A stretch of 64,000 bases of DNA. Source: Hyphomonas sp. BRH_c22 (GTDB lineage Bacteria > Pseudomonadota > Alphaproteobacteria > Caulobacterales > Hyphomonadaceae). The first letter of the stretch is position 1. The number at the start of each line of letters is the position of its first letter. Below the pieces are notes generated by a model. The model did not search any database, was not told the DNA's origin, and saw only the letters and a program-made list of their open reading frames with translations. The stretch is from assembly GCF_000961795.1 (NCBI RefSeq), contig NZ_LADU01000090.1, forward strand, positions 62,001 through 126,000, read 5' to 3'. Below are positions 48,425 through 57,569 of the stretch, piece after piece. A program made the translations under genes and the position numbers.

Positions 48425-49948
48425 ATGGCCGACACCCAGTTTCTCGATTCATCGACACTGACCTCCCCGTTCAAGGAGCGGTACGACAATTTCATCGGCG
48501 GCAAGTTCGTCGCCCCGAAGGCCGGGCGCTATTTCGACAATCCGTCGCCCATCACGGGCAAGAACATCTGCGCCATTGCGCGGTCGGATGCCGCCGACAT
48601 CGAACTCGCCCTCGACGCTGCCCATGCCGCGAAAGATGCCTGGGGCAAGACCTCGGTTGCAGAGCGTGCACTGATCCTCAACCGGATCGCTGACCGCATG
48701 GAAGAAAATCTCGAAATGCTCGCCACCTGCGAGACATGGGACAATGGCAAGCCGATCCGCGAGACCATGGCCGCCGACCTGCCGCTCGCGATCGACCATT
48801 TCCGCTATTTCGCCGGCTGCATCCGCGCCCAGGAAGGCGGCATCAGCGAGATCGACCATGACACGGTCGCCTACCACTTCCACGAACCGCTCGGCGTCGT
48901 GGGCCAGATCATTCCCTGGAACTTCCCTCTGCTGATGGCCGTGTGGAAGCTCGCTCCCGCCCTCGCGGCCGGCAATTGCGTCGTCCTGAAACCGGCCGAG
49001 CAGACTCCCGCCTCAATCATGGTGTTTGCCGAACTGGTCGGCGATCTCCTGCCGCCTGGCGTGCTCAACATCGTCAACGGATTTGGCCTCGAAGCAGGCA
49101 AGCCGCTCGCCACCAGCAAGCGTATCGCCAAGATCGCCTTCACCGGAGAGACCACGACCGGGCGCCTCATCATGCAATATGCTGCGGAAAACATCATTCC
49201 GGTCACGCTGGAACTCGGCGGCAAGTCGCCGAACATCTTCTTCGCCGATGTCATGCGCGAGGATGACGACTATCTCGACAAGGCCATTGAAGGCTTCGTC
49301 ATGTTCGCCCTGAACCAGGGCGAAGTCTGCACCTGTCCCTCCCGCGCGCTCATCCACGAGTCGATCTATGACCGCTTCATGGAACGTGCCCTGAAACGGG
49401 TCGCGGCCATCAAGCTCGGCAACCCGCTCGACCCGTCCACGATGGTCGGCGCGCAGGCCTCATCAGAGCAGAAAGAGAAGATTCTTTCCTATTTCGACAT
49501 CGGCCGGCAGGAAGGCGCCGAAGTCCTTATCGGCGGCGCGGCTGCCGAGCATGGCGGCGACCTCGCCGGCGGCTATTACATCCAGCCCACGGTCCTGAAG
49601 GGCCACAACAAGATGCGCGTCTTCCAGGAAGAAATCTTCGGGCCCGTCGTCTCCGTCACCACCTTCAAGGACGATGCGGATGCCCTCGCCATTGCCAATG
49701 ACACGCTCTACGGCCTCGGCGCCGGTGTTTGGAGCCGCGATGCGAACACCTGCTACCGCTTCGGCCGCGCCATCCAGGCCGGCCGCGTCTGGACCAATTG
49801 TTACCATGCCTATCCGGCCCATGCGGCCTTCGGCGGGTACAAGCAGTCCGGCATCGGCCGCGAGAACCACTCGAAAATGCTGGATCATTACCAGCAGACC
49901 AAGAACATGCTCGTCAGCTATGCCCCGCAAAAGCTCGGCTTCTTCTGA
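48425..49948 (+). CDS. NAD-dependent aldehyde dehydrogenase (acetaldehyde/ExaC-type)
   Basis: A 507-residue aldehyde dehydrogenase. It has the cofactor segment [16 protein letters not shown], the catalytic Glu in [12 protein letters not shown], the nucleophile Cys in [14 protein letters not shown], and [24 protein letters not shown]. The C-terminal [16 protein letters not shown] is typical of the AldA/ExaC/AcoD group that oxidises acetaldehyde and related aldehydes. GGAGG lies 9 nt before the ATG. DUF779 follows, a standard partner of this dehydrogenase group. Confidence 0.94.
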   Translation: MADTQFLDSSTLTSPFKERYDNFIGGKFVAPKAGRYFDNPSPITGKNICAIARSDAADIELALDAAHAAKDAWGKTSVAERALILNRIADRMEENLEMLATCETWDNGKPIRETMAADLPLAIDHFRYFAGCIRAQEGGISEIDHDTVAYHFHEPLGVVGQIIPWNFPLLMAVWKLAPALAAGNCVVLKPAEQTPASIMVFAELVGDLLPPGVLNIVNGFGLEAGKPLATSKRIAKIAFTGETTTGRLIMQYAAENIIPVTLELGGKSPNIFFADVMREDDDYLDKAIEGFVMFALNQGEVCTCPSRALIHESIYDRFMERALKRVAAIKLGNPLDPSTMVGAQASSEQKEKILSYFDIGRQEGAEVLIGGAAAEHGGDLAGGYYIQPTVLKGHNKMRVFQEEIFGPVVSVTTFKDDADALAIANDTLYGLGAGVWSRDANTCYRFGRAIQAGRVWTNCYHAYPAHAAFGGYKQSGIGRENHSKMLDHYQQTKNMLVSYAPQKLGFF

Positions 49949-49950
49949 TC

Positions 49951-50019
49951 GCCCGAAGGCCCCCCCTTCAGGCTGATAAGCGGTTCCGGCGCGCGCCCCA
50001 CCCTGCTGCGCGCCGGAAC
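49951..50019 (+). other. Two consecutive hairpins between the dehydrogenase and DUF779 genes
   Basis: First hairpin: GCC-C-GAAGG with CCTTC-A-GGC around five C (49951-49973). Second: GTTCCGGCGCGC (49983-49994) with GCGCGCCGGAAC (50008-50019), a perfect 12-bp stem. No strong U-tract follows the second (TTGCCCTGTCTTT), so partial termination or mRNA protection is more likely than full termination. Confidence 0.6.
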
Positions 50020-50058
50020 TTGCCCTGTCTTTACGCGCTACCGGACATCGGAGACCGC

Positions 50059-50436
50059 ATGACCAAAGCCCGCACCATCCCCCCGCGCGTCACCGCCACC
50101 CCGGCCGCGCTGGGCCTCATCGCAGAGATCCGCAAGGAACATCCTGACATCATCTTCCACCAGTCGGGCGGATGCTGCGACGGGTCGAGCCCGATGTGCT
50201 ACCCGGCGGGCGAGTTCCGGATCGGCGATGTCGATATATGCCTTGGCGAGGTTGACGATGTGCCGGTTTACATCTCGTCCAGCCAGTTCGATGCCTGGAA
50301 GCATACCCAGCTGATACTGGATGTTGTGCCGGGCCGTGGCGGCATGTTCTCGCTCGATAATGGGCGCGAGCAGCGCTTTCTGTCGCGGGCCCGCGCCTTC
50401 TCACCGGAGGAGCAGGCGATTCTCGGAGATACCTGA
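50059..50436 (+). CDS. DUF779 domain protein
   Basis: A 125-residue protein with the DUF779 signature FHQSGGCCDGSSPMCYPAGEF and a C-terminal LDVVPGRGGMFSLDN. The double cysteine and third cysteine suggest a redox or metal site. It lies 110 nt after the aldehyde dehydrogenase with two hairpins in between, the usual neighbourhood of this family. GGAGA precedes the ATG. Its biochemical role is not established. Confidence 0.88.
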   Translation: MTKARTIPPRVTATPAALGLIAEIRKEHPDIIFHQSGGCCDGSSPMCYPAGEFRIGDVDICLGEVDDVPVYISSSQFDAWKHTQLILDVVPGRGGMFSLDNGREQRFLSRARAFSPEEQAILGDT

Positions 50437-50455
50437 GCGCGACTCATTCCTGCCC

Positions 50456-50486
50456 TTGCGATTCGCGCCGCCGCCGCGCATATAAC
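50456..50486 (+). promoter_or_regulatory. Promoter of the SRP RNA gene
   Basis: TATAAC (50481-50486) is a good -10, 5 nt before the probable 5' end of the RNA. TTGCGA (50456-50461) is a candidate -35 with a long 19-nt spacer. Confidence 0.5.
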
Positions 50487-50491
50487 CCGGA

Positions 50492-50584
50492 GGAGGCAGG
50501 TGGCGGACGGGCCATTCGCCAATCGGGTCAGGTCGGGAACGAAGCAGCCCCAACGATTTCAGCCCGGGTCGTTCGCCTGTCTCC
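50492..50584 (+). ncRNA. ffs: Signal recognition particle RNA (4.5S/small bacterial type)
   Basis: A roughly 93-nt RNA. The conserved apical region GGTCAGGTCGGGAACGAAGC (from 50526) corresponds to the SRP domain IV consensus (GGTCAGG.CGGAA.GAAGCAGCC type). The flanks pair: 50492-onward GGAGGCAGGTGGCG against CGTTCGCCTGTCTCC ending at 50584. A -10 element lies 5 nt upstream, and a run of eight T (50597-50604) ends the transcript. It forms SRP with Ffh for co-translational targeting. End positions are approximate. Confidence 0.9.
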
Positions 50585-50707
50585 GCCTTTCGGGTCTTTT
50601 TTTTGGCTCCGGATTCTTTCGGGCGCTCTGCGTGCTTTTTCCGGTCTTTTTTCCGTGCATTGCGAACCTGCCCTTTCCCCCGTCTGGACAGGCGATAGGG
50701 TCGTGCG

Positions 50708-50803
50708 TTAACCTTTTGCTAACCGGAATTCCACGCCCTTTTTGACGGTTTTAAGAAATGTCCCGTTGACCCCATGTTAACCTTCCGACACTATATGTTG
50801 TGT
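50708..50803 (+). promoter_or_regulatory. nrdA control region: two CtrA-like sites and an NrdR box
   Basis: TTAA-N7-CTAA (50708-50722) and TTGA-N7-TTAA (50766-50780) each match the CtrA consensus TTAA-N7-TTAA at 7 of 8 bases. ACACTATATGTTGTGT (50788-50803) matches the NrdR box. A degenerate second box GGGCCATATCTGGCTA starts 31 bp later at 50819, the spacing NrdR uses. The nrdA ATG is at 50881. The 50605-50707 stretch before these sites shows nothing else. Confidence 0.7.
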
Positions 50804-50880
50804 CAGGAGAGAAGTTGGGGGCCATATCTGGCTACCGGGGGCTTCAGTTCCTATATATCAATGAAACTGGAGGGCTGCAC

Positions 50881-52749
50881 ATGTCTGCATCCGAGGCCAA
50901 GTCTGTGACCAAAAATACGCCGCGCAAGGGCAAGCCGAAAGCCGGTGCCGAGGCGCAATTGCGCGTGGTTGAAGGCGCTCCGGTCAAGACCGATCCGTCG
51001 CGTGACGCCCTGCTGACCGAATTCGGCAAGACCACGCTGAAAGACCGCTACCTGCTGCCCGGCGAGTCCTACCAGGACATGTTTGCCCGCGTCTCCACGG
51101 CCTTTGCCGACGATGCCGAGCACGCCCAGCGCCTTTACGACTACATGTCAAAACTCTGGTTCATGCCGGCAACGCCTGTTCTCTCGAACGGTGGCGCGGC
51201 GCGCGGCCTGCCGATTTCCTGCTTCCTCAACCAGGTCGGCGATTCGCTTGATGATATCGTCGAGACCTGGACCGAGAATGTCTGGCTCGCCTCCAATGGC
51301 GGCGGCATCGGCACCTATTGGGGCAATGTCCGTTCGATCGGCGAGAAAGTCGGCCAGAACGGCCAGACCTCCGGCATCATCCCGTTCATCCGCGTGATGG
51401 ACTCGCTCACGCTGGCGATCAGCCAGGGATCGCTGCGCCGCGGTTCAGCGGCCTGCTATCTTGACTGCCATCACCCGGAAATCGAGGAATTCCTCGAAAT
51501 CCGCAAAGCCTCCGGCGACTTCAACCGCAAGAGCCTCAACCTGCATCACGGCATCAACATCACCGATGCCTTCATGGAAGCGGTTCGCGCCGACGAGGAT
51601 TTCGGCCTCATCAGCCCGAAATCCGGCGAAATCGTCCGCACGATCAATGCCCGCAAGCTCTGGCAGAAGATTCTCGAGCTACGCATGCAGACCGGCGAGC
51701 CCTACCTCCTGTTCACCGATACCGTGAACAATTCCATGCCGGCGCACCAGCGCAAGCTGGGCCTCAAGGTCACGCAGTCGAACCTCTGTTCGGAAATCAC
51801 CCTGCCGACCGGCATCGACCATCGCGGCCAGGACCGGACAGCCGTCTGCTGCCTCTCCTCGGTCAATGCCGAGACCTTCATGGAATGGTCGAAGGACGAG
51901 CACTTCCTGGAAGACATCTTCCGCTTCCTCGACAATGTGCTCGAAGACTTCATCGAACGCGCCCCGCCGGAAATGGCCCGCGCGGTCTATTCCGCCAAAC
52001 GCGAGCGTTCGGTTGGCCTCGGCCTCATGGGTTTCCACTCCTTCCTGCAGTCGATGAACGTGTCCATGGAAGGCGCGATGGCCAAGGTGTGGAATGAGAA
52101 AATGTTCAAGCACATCCGCCAGGGCGCCGATGCGGCTTCGGTCAAGCTCGCCAAGGAGCGTGGCCCCTGCGAGGATGCCCGCGATGTAGGCATGATGGCC
52201 CGCTTCAGCCACAAGATGGCTGTTGCACCCACTGCGTCCATCTCGATCATCTGCGGCGGCACATCGGCCGGCATCGAGCCGATCCCGGCCAATGTCTACA
52301 CCCACAAGACGCTGTCCGGCTCGTTCACGGTCAAGAACCAGCAACTCGAAACCCTGCTCGAGCAGAAGGGTCTCAACACCAACGAGATCTGGACCTCGAT
52401 CCTGGAACATGAAGGCTCGGTCCAGCACCTCGATTGCCTCGATGAGCACGAGAAGAACGTCTACAAGACGGCGTTCGAACTCGACCAGCGCTGGATCATC
52501 GAGCTGGCCGCTGACCGCACGCCCTATATCTGCCAGTCACAGTCGCTGAACCTCTTCCTCAAGGGCGATGTGTCCAAGTGGGACCTGCACATGCTGCACT
52601 GGACGGCGTGGGAACGCGGCCTGAAATCGCTCTACTATTGCCGGTCCAAATCGGTCCAGCGTGCGGCCTTTGCCGGTTCGGAACGGATCGAAGGCGAAAC
52701 CATGGACACGCCGAATACCGACTATGACGAGTGCCTGGCCTGCCAATAG
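50881..52749 (+). CDS. nrdA: Class Ia ribonucleotide reductase alpha subunit, lacking an ATP-cone
   Basis: A 622-residue catalytic subunit. It has the active-site cysteines in LPISCFL, NLCSEITLP and AVCCLSSVN, and the C-terminal redox pair CLACQ that reloads reducing power. The N-terminus is only a Lys/Ala-rich tail of about 45 residues before TTLKDRYLLPGESYQDMF, so the ATP-cone activity domain of E. coli NrdA (761 aa) is missing. GGAGG precedes the ATG at 50881. nrdB is 8.7 kb downstream instead of adjacent. NrdR and CtrA-like sites lie upstream. Confidence 0.95.
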   Translation: MSASEAKSVTKNTPRKGKPKAGAEAQLRVVEGAPVKTDPSRDALLTEFGKTTLKDRYLLPGESYQDMFARVSTAFADDAEHAQRLYDYMSKLWFMPATPVLSNGGAARGLPISCFLNQVGDSLDDIVETWTENVWLASNGGGIGTYWGNVRSIGEKVGQNGQTSGIIPFIRVMDSLTLAISQGSLRRGSAACYLDCHHPEIEEFLEIRKASGDFNRKSLNLHHGINITDAFMEAVRADEDFGLISPKSGEIVRTINARKLWQKILELRMQTGEPYLLFTDTVNNSMPAHQRKLGLKVTQSNLCSEITLPTGIDHRGQDRTAVCCLSSVNAETFMEWSKDEHFLEDIFRFLDNVLEDFIERAPPEMARAVYSAKRERSVGLGLMGFHSFLQSMNVSMEGAMAKVWNEKMFKHIRQGADAASVKLAKERGPCEDARDVGMMARFSHKMAVAPTASISIICGGTSAGIEPIPANVYTHKTLSGSFTVKNQQLETLLEQKGLNTNEIWTSILEHEGSVQHLDCLDEHEKNVYKTAFELDQRWIIELAADRTPYICQSQSLNLFLKGDVSKWDLHMLHWTAWERGLKSLYYCRSKSVQRAAFAGSERIEGETMDTPNTDYDECLACQ

Positions 52750-52780
52750 GCTGGCGCTCTCGCGGTGCGATGAAGTGACC

Positions 52781-52812
52781 AAACGGCCAGTCCCGGCGGA
52801 CTGGCCGTTTTT
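52781..52812 (+). terminator. Rho-independent terminator after nrdA
   Basis: AAACGGCCAGTCC (52781-52793), loop CGGC, GGACTGGCCGTTT (52798-52810), then further T: a perfect 13-bp stem. The 290 nt after it, up to 53105, are relatively AT-rich and show no gene. Confidence 0.92.
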
Positions 52813-53105
52813 CGTTCAGGGGTGGAAAATCCGGCTGCCCGGAAACCACGCAAAACTTGGGACAATTGCCTCATTTCAAACAAATATCTCAACAGATTAA
52901 CAATGTGAATGGGCTGTCTGGCTCCGGTCTTGCTGGAAAAAGTCAAAAGATTTCGGGTTGTGGAACAAGAATGACAGGCGGACGTTCAATCAACCAGAAT
53001 TAATCTTTTTTGAGCGAAAGGCATTTGGGCATGGTGTGCCCTTTATGCTACATTAAGGGCGGTGAGGTGTAATTCTCCATAAGCGTAAGCGTACGAGGAT
53101 TAGCC

Positions 53106-53972
53106 ATGAAGGGTGTCAGGCGTATGGTAATCGCAGTAGCCTCTACAGTGTTGACGTTGGCCTGCCAGGGCTGCGTATCGACATCCCCACATGATTACGC
53201 ACGGTCCGAGCCGGCGGCGCCGCCGTCGCTCGGGATGATGACAGCTGTTCCCACGGCGCTCGGAACCACAGACATCAAGGCAGCCATGCCGGACGCCATC
53301 TCCGTCCATGTCGTCAACAGTTCACCTGCGCGCTTCTCAGGCACCATCATGGGCGTTCTTCCGGCCCCGGTTGCCCAGTTTGACGGCGCAACGCCCGCAG
53401 AGTTCGGCATCACGCCCGGCATCGTTCCGGCTGCACTGCCTGAACTGGCCTGGACGGGCAGCCCTGCACTTGTCGCGATAGCGGCTGAGCGCGGCAGGGC
53501 CCGCCTCTCCGTACCGACCCAGATTGAAAAAGACATTGCCGCCGAAGTGGCCTTCTCCGCCCCGAGGGAGCTGACCGGCCTGAACTTTGACGTCGGCGTT
53601 GCCCCGCGCATTGTGGTGCGCGAAGAGGGCGAACTGCAGTCCAAGCGCGTCGGTGGTGAAGTCCGCATCGGCCGCGACCTCAACATCCTCGACAAGGACG
53701 GCCAGCCGCAGGGCTGGTACATTTTCGCAGGCGCCGATGGCGAAGCCCTGATCTGGGATGCCGGCAATACAAGCCTGACACCGAACCTGAATGACATGTC
53801 CCTGTCCGACCAGGTCACCGTGGGTGACCTTCAGGCAGGTGTCTCGGTCCAGCGCGCAGGCGGGGAACTGTCGCTCAGCTACATCCGCCGTGAAGTCAAA
53901 TACGAAGACCGCAATGGCAGCATCAGCGACACTGAAGATTTCGCAGGTGTAAGTTTCACGATGCGCAGATAG
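53106..53972 (+). CDS. Exported protein with an LpxR-like C-terminal part
   Basis: A 288-residue protein with a hydrophobic N-terminus (MVIAVASTVLTLACQGC) that is a signal peptide, possibly with a weak lipobox. The N-terminal third is Pro/Ala-rich. The last 100 residues (GWYIFAGADGEALIWDAGNTS and VGDLQAGVSVQRAGGELSLSYIRR) look like the closing strands of the LpxR-family barrel next door (VGDLQGGIAVHYRAVQLAFTYVNR). The LpxR catalytic N-terminal strands are missing. It may be a non-catalytic relative. It is 17 nt upstream of the LpxR gene. Confidence 0.68.
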   Translation: MKGVRRMVIAVASTVLTLACQGCVSTSPHDYARSEPAAPPSLGMMTAVPTALGTTDIKAAMPDAISVHVVNSSPARFSGTIMGVLPAPVAQFDGATPAEFGITPGIVPAALPELAWTGSPALVAIAAERGRARLSVPTQIEKDIAAEVAFSAPRELTGLNFDVGVAPRIVVREEGELQSKRVGGEVRIGRDLNILDKDGQPQGWYIFAGADGEALIWDAGNTSLTPNLNDMSLSDQVTVGDLQAGVSVQRAGGELSLSYIRREVKYEDRNGSISDTEDFAGVSFTMRR

Positions 53973-53989
53973 ATGATACTTCCCCGGCC

Positions 53990-55003
53990 ATGATGAAGGC
54001 CCAGACACCGTTTCGGGCCGCGCTTGTCGCGGCCCTTTTTATTGCGCCACTGGCTCATGGCCAGGAGGTGAAGAAGCCGGCTGTCACCTCGCTGACTGTC
54101 GAGAATGACAAGTTCGGCGGCGGCACCGACCGCAACTATTCCAATGGTCTGCGCTTCGAACGGGTCTCCGGCGCCGATGAAATCTTCCCGGCGCTCGAAT
54201 GGGTTTCGCATCGCATCCCGTTTCTCGAACTCGACCGCAAGGAACTGCGCCAGGGCTTCGCGCTCTCGCACACCATCTTCACGCCGGAAGACAAGACGCT
54301 CGCCGTGCCCGATCCGACAGACCGGCCCTATGCCGCCTGGCTCTATGCGTCCGGCACGATCGTTGCCGCCAGCGCCAATACGCAGGACACATTGCAGGTC
54401 AATCTCGGCGTCGTCGGGCCGTCAGCTGGTGGCGAGTTTGTCCAGAACAATTTCCACCGTGTGATCGGCGCGGCCGAGTCGCAGGGCTGGCCAAACCAGT
54501 TGCGCGATGAACCTGGCCTGGAAATCATCGCCCAGCGCCTGCATCGCTTTCCGGGGCCCAGCCTGCCCATGGGCGTGGAAACGGATTTCGGCTTTGATGT
54601 CGGCGGCGGGCTCGGCAATGTTCGCACCTATGCCGCGACCGGCCTGACCGCGCGGATCGGCTGGGACCTCGATTCCAGTTTCGGGCCTCCGCGCATCCGC
54701 CCGGCCCTGTCCGGCGCGGGCGAATTCGTGCCGGGGAATGATGCCAACCCGATGGGCGGCTATCTGTTCATCGGCGCCAGCGGCCGGGCGATTGGCCGCG
54801 ACATGTTCCTCGATGGCAATCTCTGGCGCGACGGCCCCCGCGTCGATGACCGCAAGACATTGGTGGGCGACCTTCAGGGCGGTATCGCGGTCCATTATCG
54901 CGCCGTCCAGCTCGCTTTCACCTATGTGAACCGTACCGAGGAATTCGACGCCCAGATGACACCGCAACGCTTCGGCGCCTTCTCGATCTCGATTGCGCAC
55001 TAA
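53990..55003 (+). CDS. LpxR-family outer-membrane lipid A deacylase
   Basis: A 337-residue protein with a signal peptide (to about AHG/QE). It has the LpxR (DUF2219) N-terminal active-site strand LTVENDKFGGGTDRNYSNGL; Asn39 and Asp40 correspond to the catalytic/Ca region Asn9-Asp10 of Salmonella LpxR. DRPYAAWLYASG, FHRVIGAAESQGWPNQLRDEP and a final VNRTEEF...FGAFSISIAH complete the barrel. It should remove the 3'-acyloxyacyl group of lipid A at the outer membrane. It is probably cotranscribed with the LpxR-like gene before it. Its stop overlaps the convergent alcohol dehydrogenase stop. Confidence 0.87.
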   Translation: MMKAQTPFRAALVAALFIAPLAHGQEVKKPAVTSLTVENDKFGGGTDRNYSNGLRFERVSGADEIFPALEWVSHRIPFLELDRKELRQGFALSHTIFTPEDKTLAVPDPTDRPYAAWLYASGTIVAASANTQDTLQVNLGVVGPSAGGEFVQNNFHRVIGAAESQGWPNQLRDEPGLEIIAQRLHRFPGPSLPMGVETDFGFDVGGGLGNVRTYAATGLTARIGWDLDSSFGPPRIRPALSGAGEFVPGNDANPMGGYLFIGASGRAIGRDMFLDGNLWRDGPRVDDRKTLVGDLQGGIAVHYRAVQLAFTYVNRTEEFDAQMTPQRFGAFSISIAH

Positions 55004-56040
55004 AGCGTCGCAATATCGATCACGAACCGATATTTCACGTCGCCTTTGACCACGCGGTCATAGGCAGTGTTGATATCCTTCATCGCTATGATCTCGACAT
55101 CGCTTGTCACGCCATGCTCGGCGCAGAAATCCAGCATCTCCTGCGTCTCCTCGATGCCGCCAATGCCTGATCCTGCAAGGCGGCGACGCCCCGCCAGCAA
55201 CAGGCCGCCATGCATTTCTTCCAGCGGCTCGATCGCACCAACCAGCACCATTGTGGCATTGCGCGCCAGCAGCATCAGGTAGGGGTTCAGGTCATGCTTG
55301 ACCGGCACGGTGTTCAACAGGAAGTCAAAACTGCCCCTGTGGGCCTTCATCGCCTCGCGGTCGCTGGAGATCAGCACGTCATGCGCGCCAAGCCGTTTGG
55401 CGTCTGCGCCCTTTTCCGGCGAGGTCGTAATCATCACCACGTCACAGCCCATGGCCACGGCGAACTTCACGCCCATATGGCCAAGTCCGCCCAGTCCGAT
55501 CACGCCGACCTTGTCCCCCTTTTTGACGTTCCAGTGCTTCAGCGGTGACCAGCTGGTAATGCCCGCGCACAGCAACGGTGCCACTTCCGCAGGGTTCAGC
55601 TTGTCGGAAACCTTGAGCACGAATGCGTCGCGCACCACGATCTGCTTTGAATAGCCGCCAAAGGTCGGCCCGCCGATCACCGGCTCGGTGCCGCCATAGG
55701 TGCCGACCGATCCCTTCTCGCAATACTGCTCGTCGCCATCCGTGCAGGCCGGGCACGTGAGGCAGGCATCCACAAGGCACCCCACGCCCACCGTGTCGCC
55801 CACCTTGTGCCGGGTCACGTTCGCGCCGACGGCGCCCACTCGCCCGACAATTTCATGTCCGGGCACCACAGGATACCTGGTCCGTCCCCATTCATTGCGC
55901 GCCGTGTGGATATCGCTATGGCACACGCCGCACCATGTGATGTCGATCAGAACGTCATTTGGCTGAAGGTCACGGCGGTCAATCTCGAACGGTTCGACCG
56001 GTGCTTCCGGTCCCTGAGCGGCATAGGCAGCAACACGCAT
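55000..56040 (-). CDS. Zinc NAD(P)-dependent alcohol dehydrogenase (YahK/CAD-like)
   Basis: A 346-residue medium-chain dehydrogenase. It has the catalytic zinc motif GVCHSDIHTARNEWG and GHEIVGRV, the structural zinc cysteines in CLVDACLTCPACTDGDEQYC, and the nucleotide-binding GLGGLGHMGVKFAVAMG. The pattern is of YahK/cinnamyl-alcohol-type aldehyde reductases, which usually prefer NADPH. It probably reduces a range of aldehydes. Confidence 0.93.
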   Translation of the reverse strand: MRVAAYAAQGPEAPVEPFEIDRRDLQPNDVLIDITWCGVCHSDIHTARNEWGRTRYPVVPGHEIVGRVGAVGANVTRHKVGDTVGVGCLVDACLTCPACTDGDEQYCEKGSVGTYGGTEPVIGGPTFGGYSKQIVVRDAFVLKVSDKLNPAEVAPLLCAGITSWSPLKHWNVKKGDKVGVIGLGGLGHMGVKFAVAMGCDVVMITTSPEKGADAKRLGAHDVLISSDREAMKAHRGSFDFLLNTVPVKHDLNPYLMLLARNATMVLVGAIEPLEEMHGGLLLAGRRRLAGSGIGGIEETQEMLDFCAEHGVTSDVEIIAMKDINTAYDRVVKGDVKYRFVIDIATL

Positions 56041-56101
56041 CGTCTTCTCCCCTTTATGATTTTGTCCATCGTGGCAGTCCGGCAGGCGGAAGTCGAGACA
56101 G

Positions 56102-56737
56102 CTACCCGGCCTTCCGGAAGGTCAGGCTGATGCGGCGGGGGCCCGTCATGTCATGCGATCCGGCGCGGATCGGCAGCACGCCATGATAGGCGAGCCGCGC
56201 GCTGCGACCGAATACCAGCGCGTCGCCATGCTCCAGCAGCACGGTCTGCTTCGGCCCGCTACGCTGCGCGCCGCCAATCACGAACCGTCCGGGCAGGCCC
56301 AGCGAGACTGAAACGACCGGCTGGGCAAGGTCCTGCTCGTCACGGTCCTGATGCGCCGTCAGACGCGCACCCACCTCATAGCAATTGATCAGGCAGGCAT
56401 CCGGATCAAACCCGCCTGCGCCAAACGCCGCCGCCGCACGCTGCGCCACCTCGCGGAACGCGTCCGGCATGTCCGGCCAGGGCCGCCCGCTCTGCGGATC
56501 CTGAGAATCGTAGCGATAGCCGGACCAGTCGGACACCCAGCCCACGCGCCCGCAATTCGTCATCGACACCGACATGGTCTTGCCGCCCGGCGTCACCAGA
56601 TGGCGGAACGGTGCGGCCACCAGCACGGGCTGCAGCGCATCCCACAATGACGGGGCATCGGCAAAGCCGGCCAGGTGCAGCACGCCTTCGCCATGCCAGG
56701 TCTCGCCCGGACGCAATCCGCTCAGCAGGTCAGCCAT
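56102..56737 (-). CDS. alkB: AlkB-like DNA/RNA oxidative demethylase
   Basis: A 211-residue 2-oxoglutarate/Fe(II) dioxygenase. The Fe ligands are His and Asp in TAHQDRDE and His in LAYHGVLP. The 2OG-binding end is RRISLTFRKAG, as in E. coli AlkB (RxSLTFRxA). Nucleotide-recognition strands MSVSMTNCGRVGWVSD and YRYDSQDPQSG also match. It repairs N1-methyladenine and N3-methylcytosine. ATG 56737 shares TGATG with the upstream oxygenase gene. Confidence 0.93.
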   Translation of the reverse strand: MADLLSGLRPGETWHGEGVLHLAGFADAPSLWDALQPVLVAAPFRHLVTPGGKTMSVSMTNCGRVGWVSDWSGYRYDSQDPQSGRPWPDMPDAFREVAQRAAAAFGAGGFDPDACLINCYEVGARLTAHQDRDEQDLAQPVVSVSLGLPGRFVIGGAQRSGPKQTVLLEHGDALVFGRSARLAYHGVLPIRAGSHDMTGPRRISLTFRKAG

Positions 56738-57432
56738 CACGCAGCATCATGGAAGATGATCCCTGTTGCAAACCGCGTTCCCCGGCGCAGCGGGCTGACG
56801 CCGTGGCGCATTTTCACGCGATAGTCGCCGCGCGTGCCGCTCACCGGCCGCTCGTTCACGGCGAACACCACCGCTTCGCCTGCCCGCAGGGGCACGACAT
56901 GCGCGCGCGACTGCATCCTTGGCCTCTGCTCTGTCAGCACGAATTCACCTCCGTCAAAATCCACAACCGGATCGCTCAGCAGGATAACGATCTGGAGCGG
57001 AAAAACGATCCCGCCATACAGGTCCTGATGCAGGCAATTGTAGTCGCCCTCGCGATAGGACAGGATCAGCGGCGTCGGGCGTGTCTGACCGGCTTCATGG
57101 CATGTCGCCAGGAAATCCGCATGTGCTGCAGGATAGCGCACGTCCAGCCGCATCCGCTCAGCCCAGCGATTGGCAATCGCGGCGCACCCCGGATACAGCG
57201 CCGTGCGCAGTCCGGCGATCAGGCCGGGCAGGGGATAGCGGAAATACTTGTACTCGCCCCGCCCGAACCCGTGCCGGGCCATGTGCACATGGCTGCGATA
57301 AGGCGCGTCTTCGCCGAACGCGCCGGTCAGCGCAGCCCGCGCTTGCGCATCCAGCAATATGCCAAGCGAGGCAAAGCCCTGTCCATCCAGCGCTGTCCCG
57401 GCAGCGGCCCAGTCAATATCCGCGATATCCAA
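56737..57432 (-). CDS. 2OG-Fe(II) oxygenase coupled to alkB
   Basis: A 231-residue 2OG-Fe(II) oxygenase of the prolyl-hydroxylase-like/COG3826 type. The Fe motif is in NCLHQDLYGGIVFPLQ (His, Asp), with a distal His and Arg in MRHGVSPLRRGTRFATGIIFHDA. The TTG at 57432 is preferred because AGGAGG lies 5 nt upstream and the sequence DIADIDWAAAG starts the fold. The ATG at 57489 (19 residues longer) lacks a ribosome site and is the alternative. Immediate coupling to alkB (TGATG) suggests a shared alkylation response; the substrate is unknown. Confidence 0.82.
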   Translation of the reverse strand: MDIADIDWAAAGTALDGQGFASLGILLDAQARAALTGAFGEDAPYRSHVHMARHGFGRGEYKYFRYPLPGLIAGLRTALYPGCAAIANRWAERMRLDVRYPAAHADFLATCHEAGQTRPTPLILSYREGDYNCLHQDLYGGIVFPLQIVILLSDPVVDFDGGEFVLTEQRPRMQSRAHVVPLRAGEAVVFAVNERPVSGTRGDYRVKMRHGVSPLRRGTRFATGIIFHDAA

Positions 57433-57569
57433 TCGGCCCTCCTGCCTGTTTCCAAACCCGGGTCTAGACCGACCAGACCCTGCAGGCATTCCGATTCATG
57501 CTGCTTGGCAGGGGCGCCCGTGTCCGGCTAAACAATCGCAGGCGCCAGATGCACGAATGGAGACCGGAC

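Noticed and set aside
50605..50707. Possible riboswitch or second RNA after the SRP RNA
   Set aside because: The stretch is T-rich with no clear stem set. It is better read as SRP RNA trailer followed by the nrdA control region.
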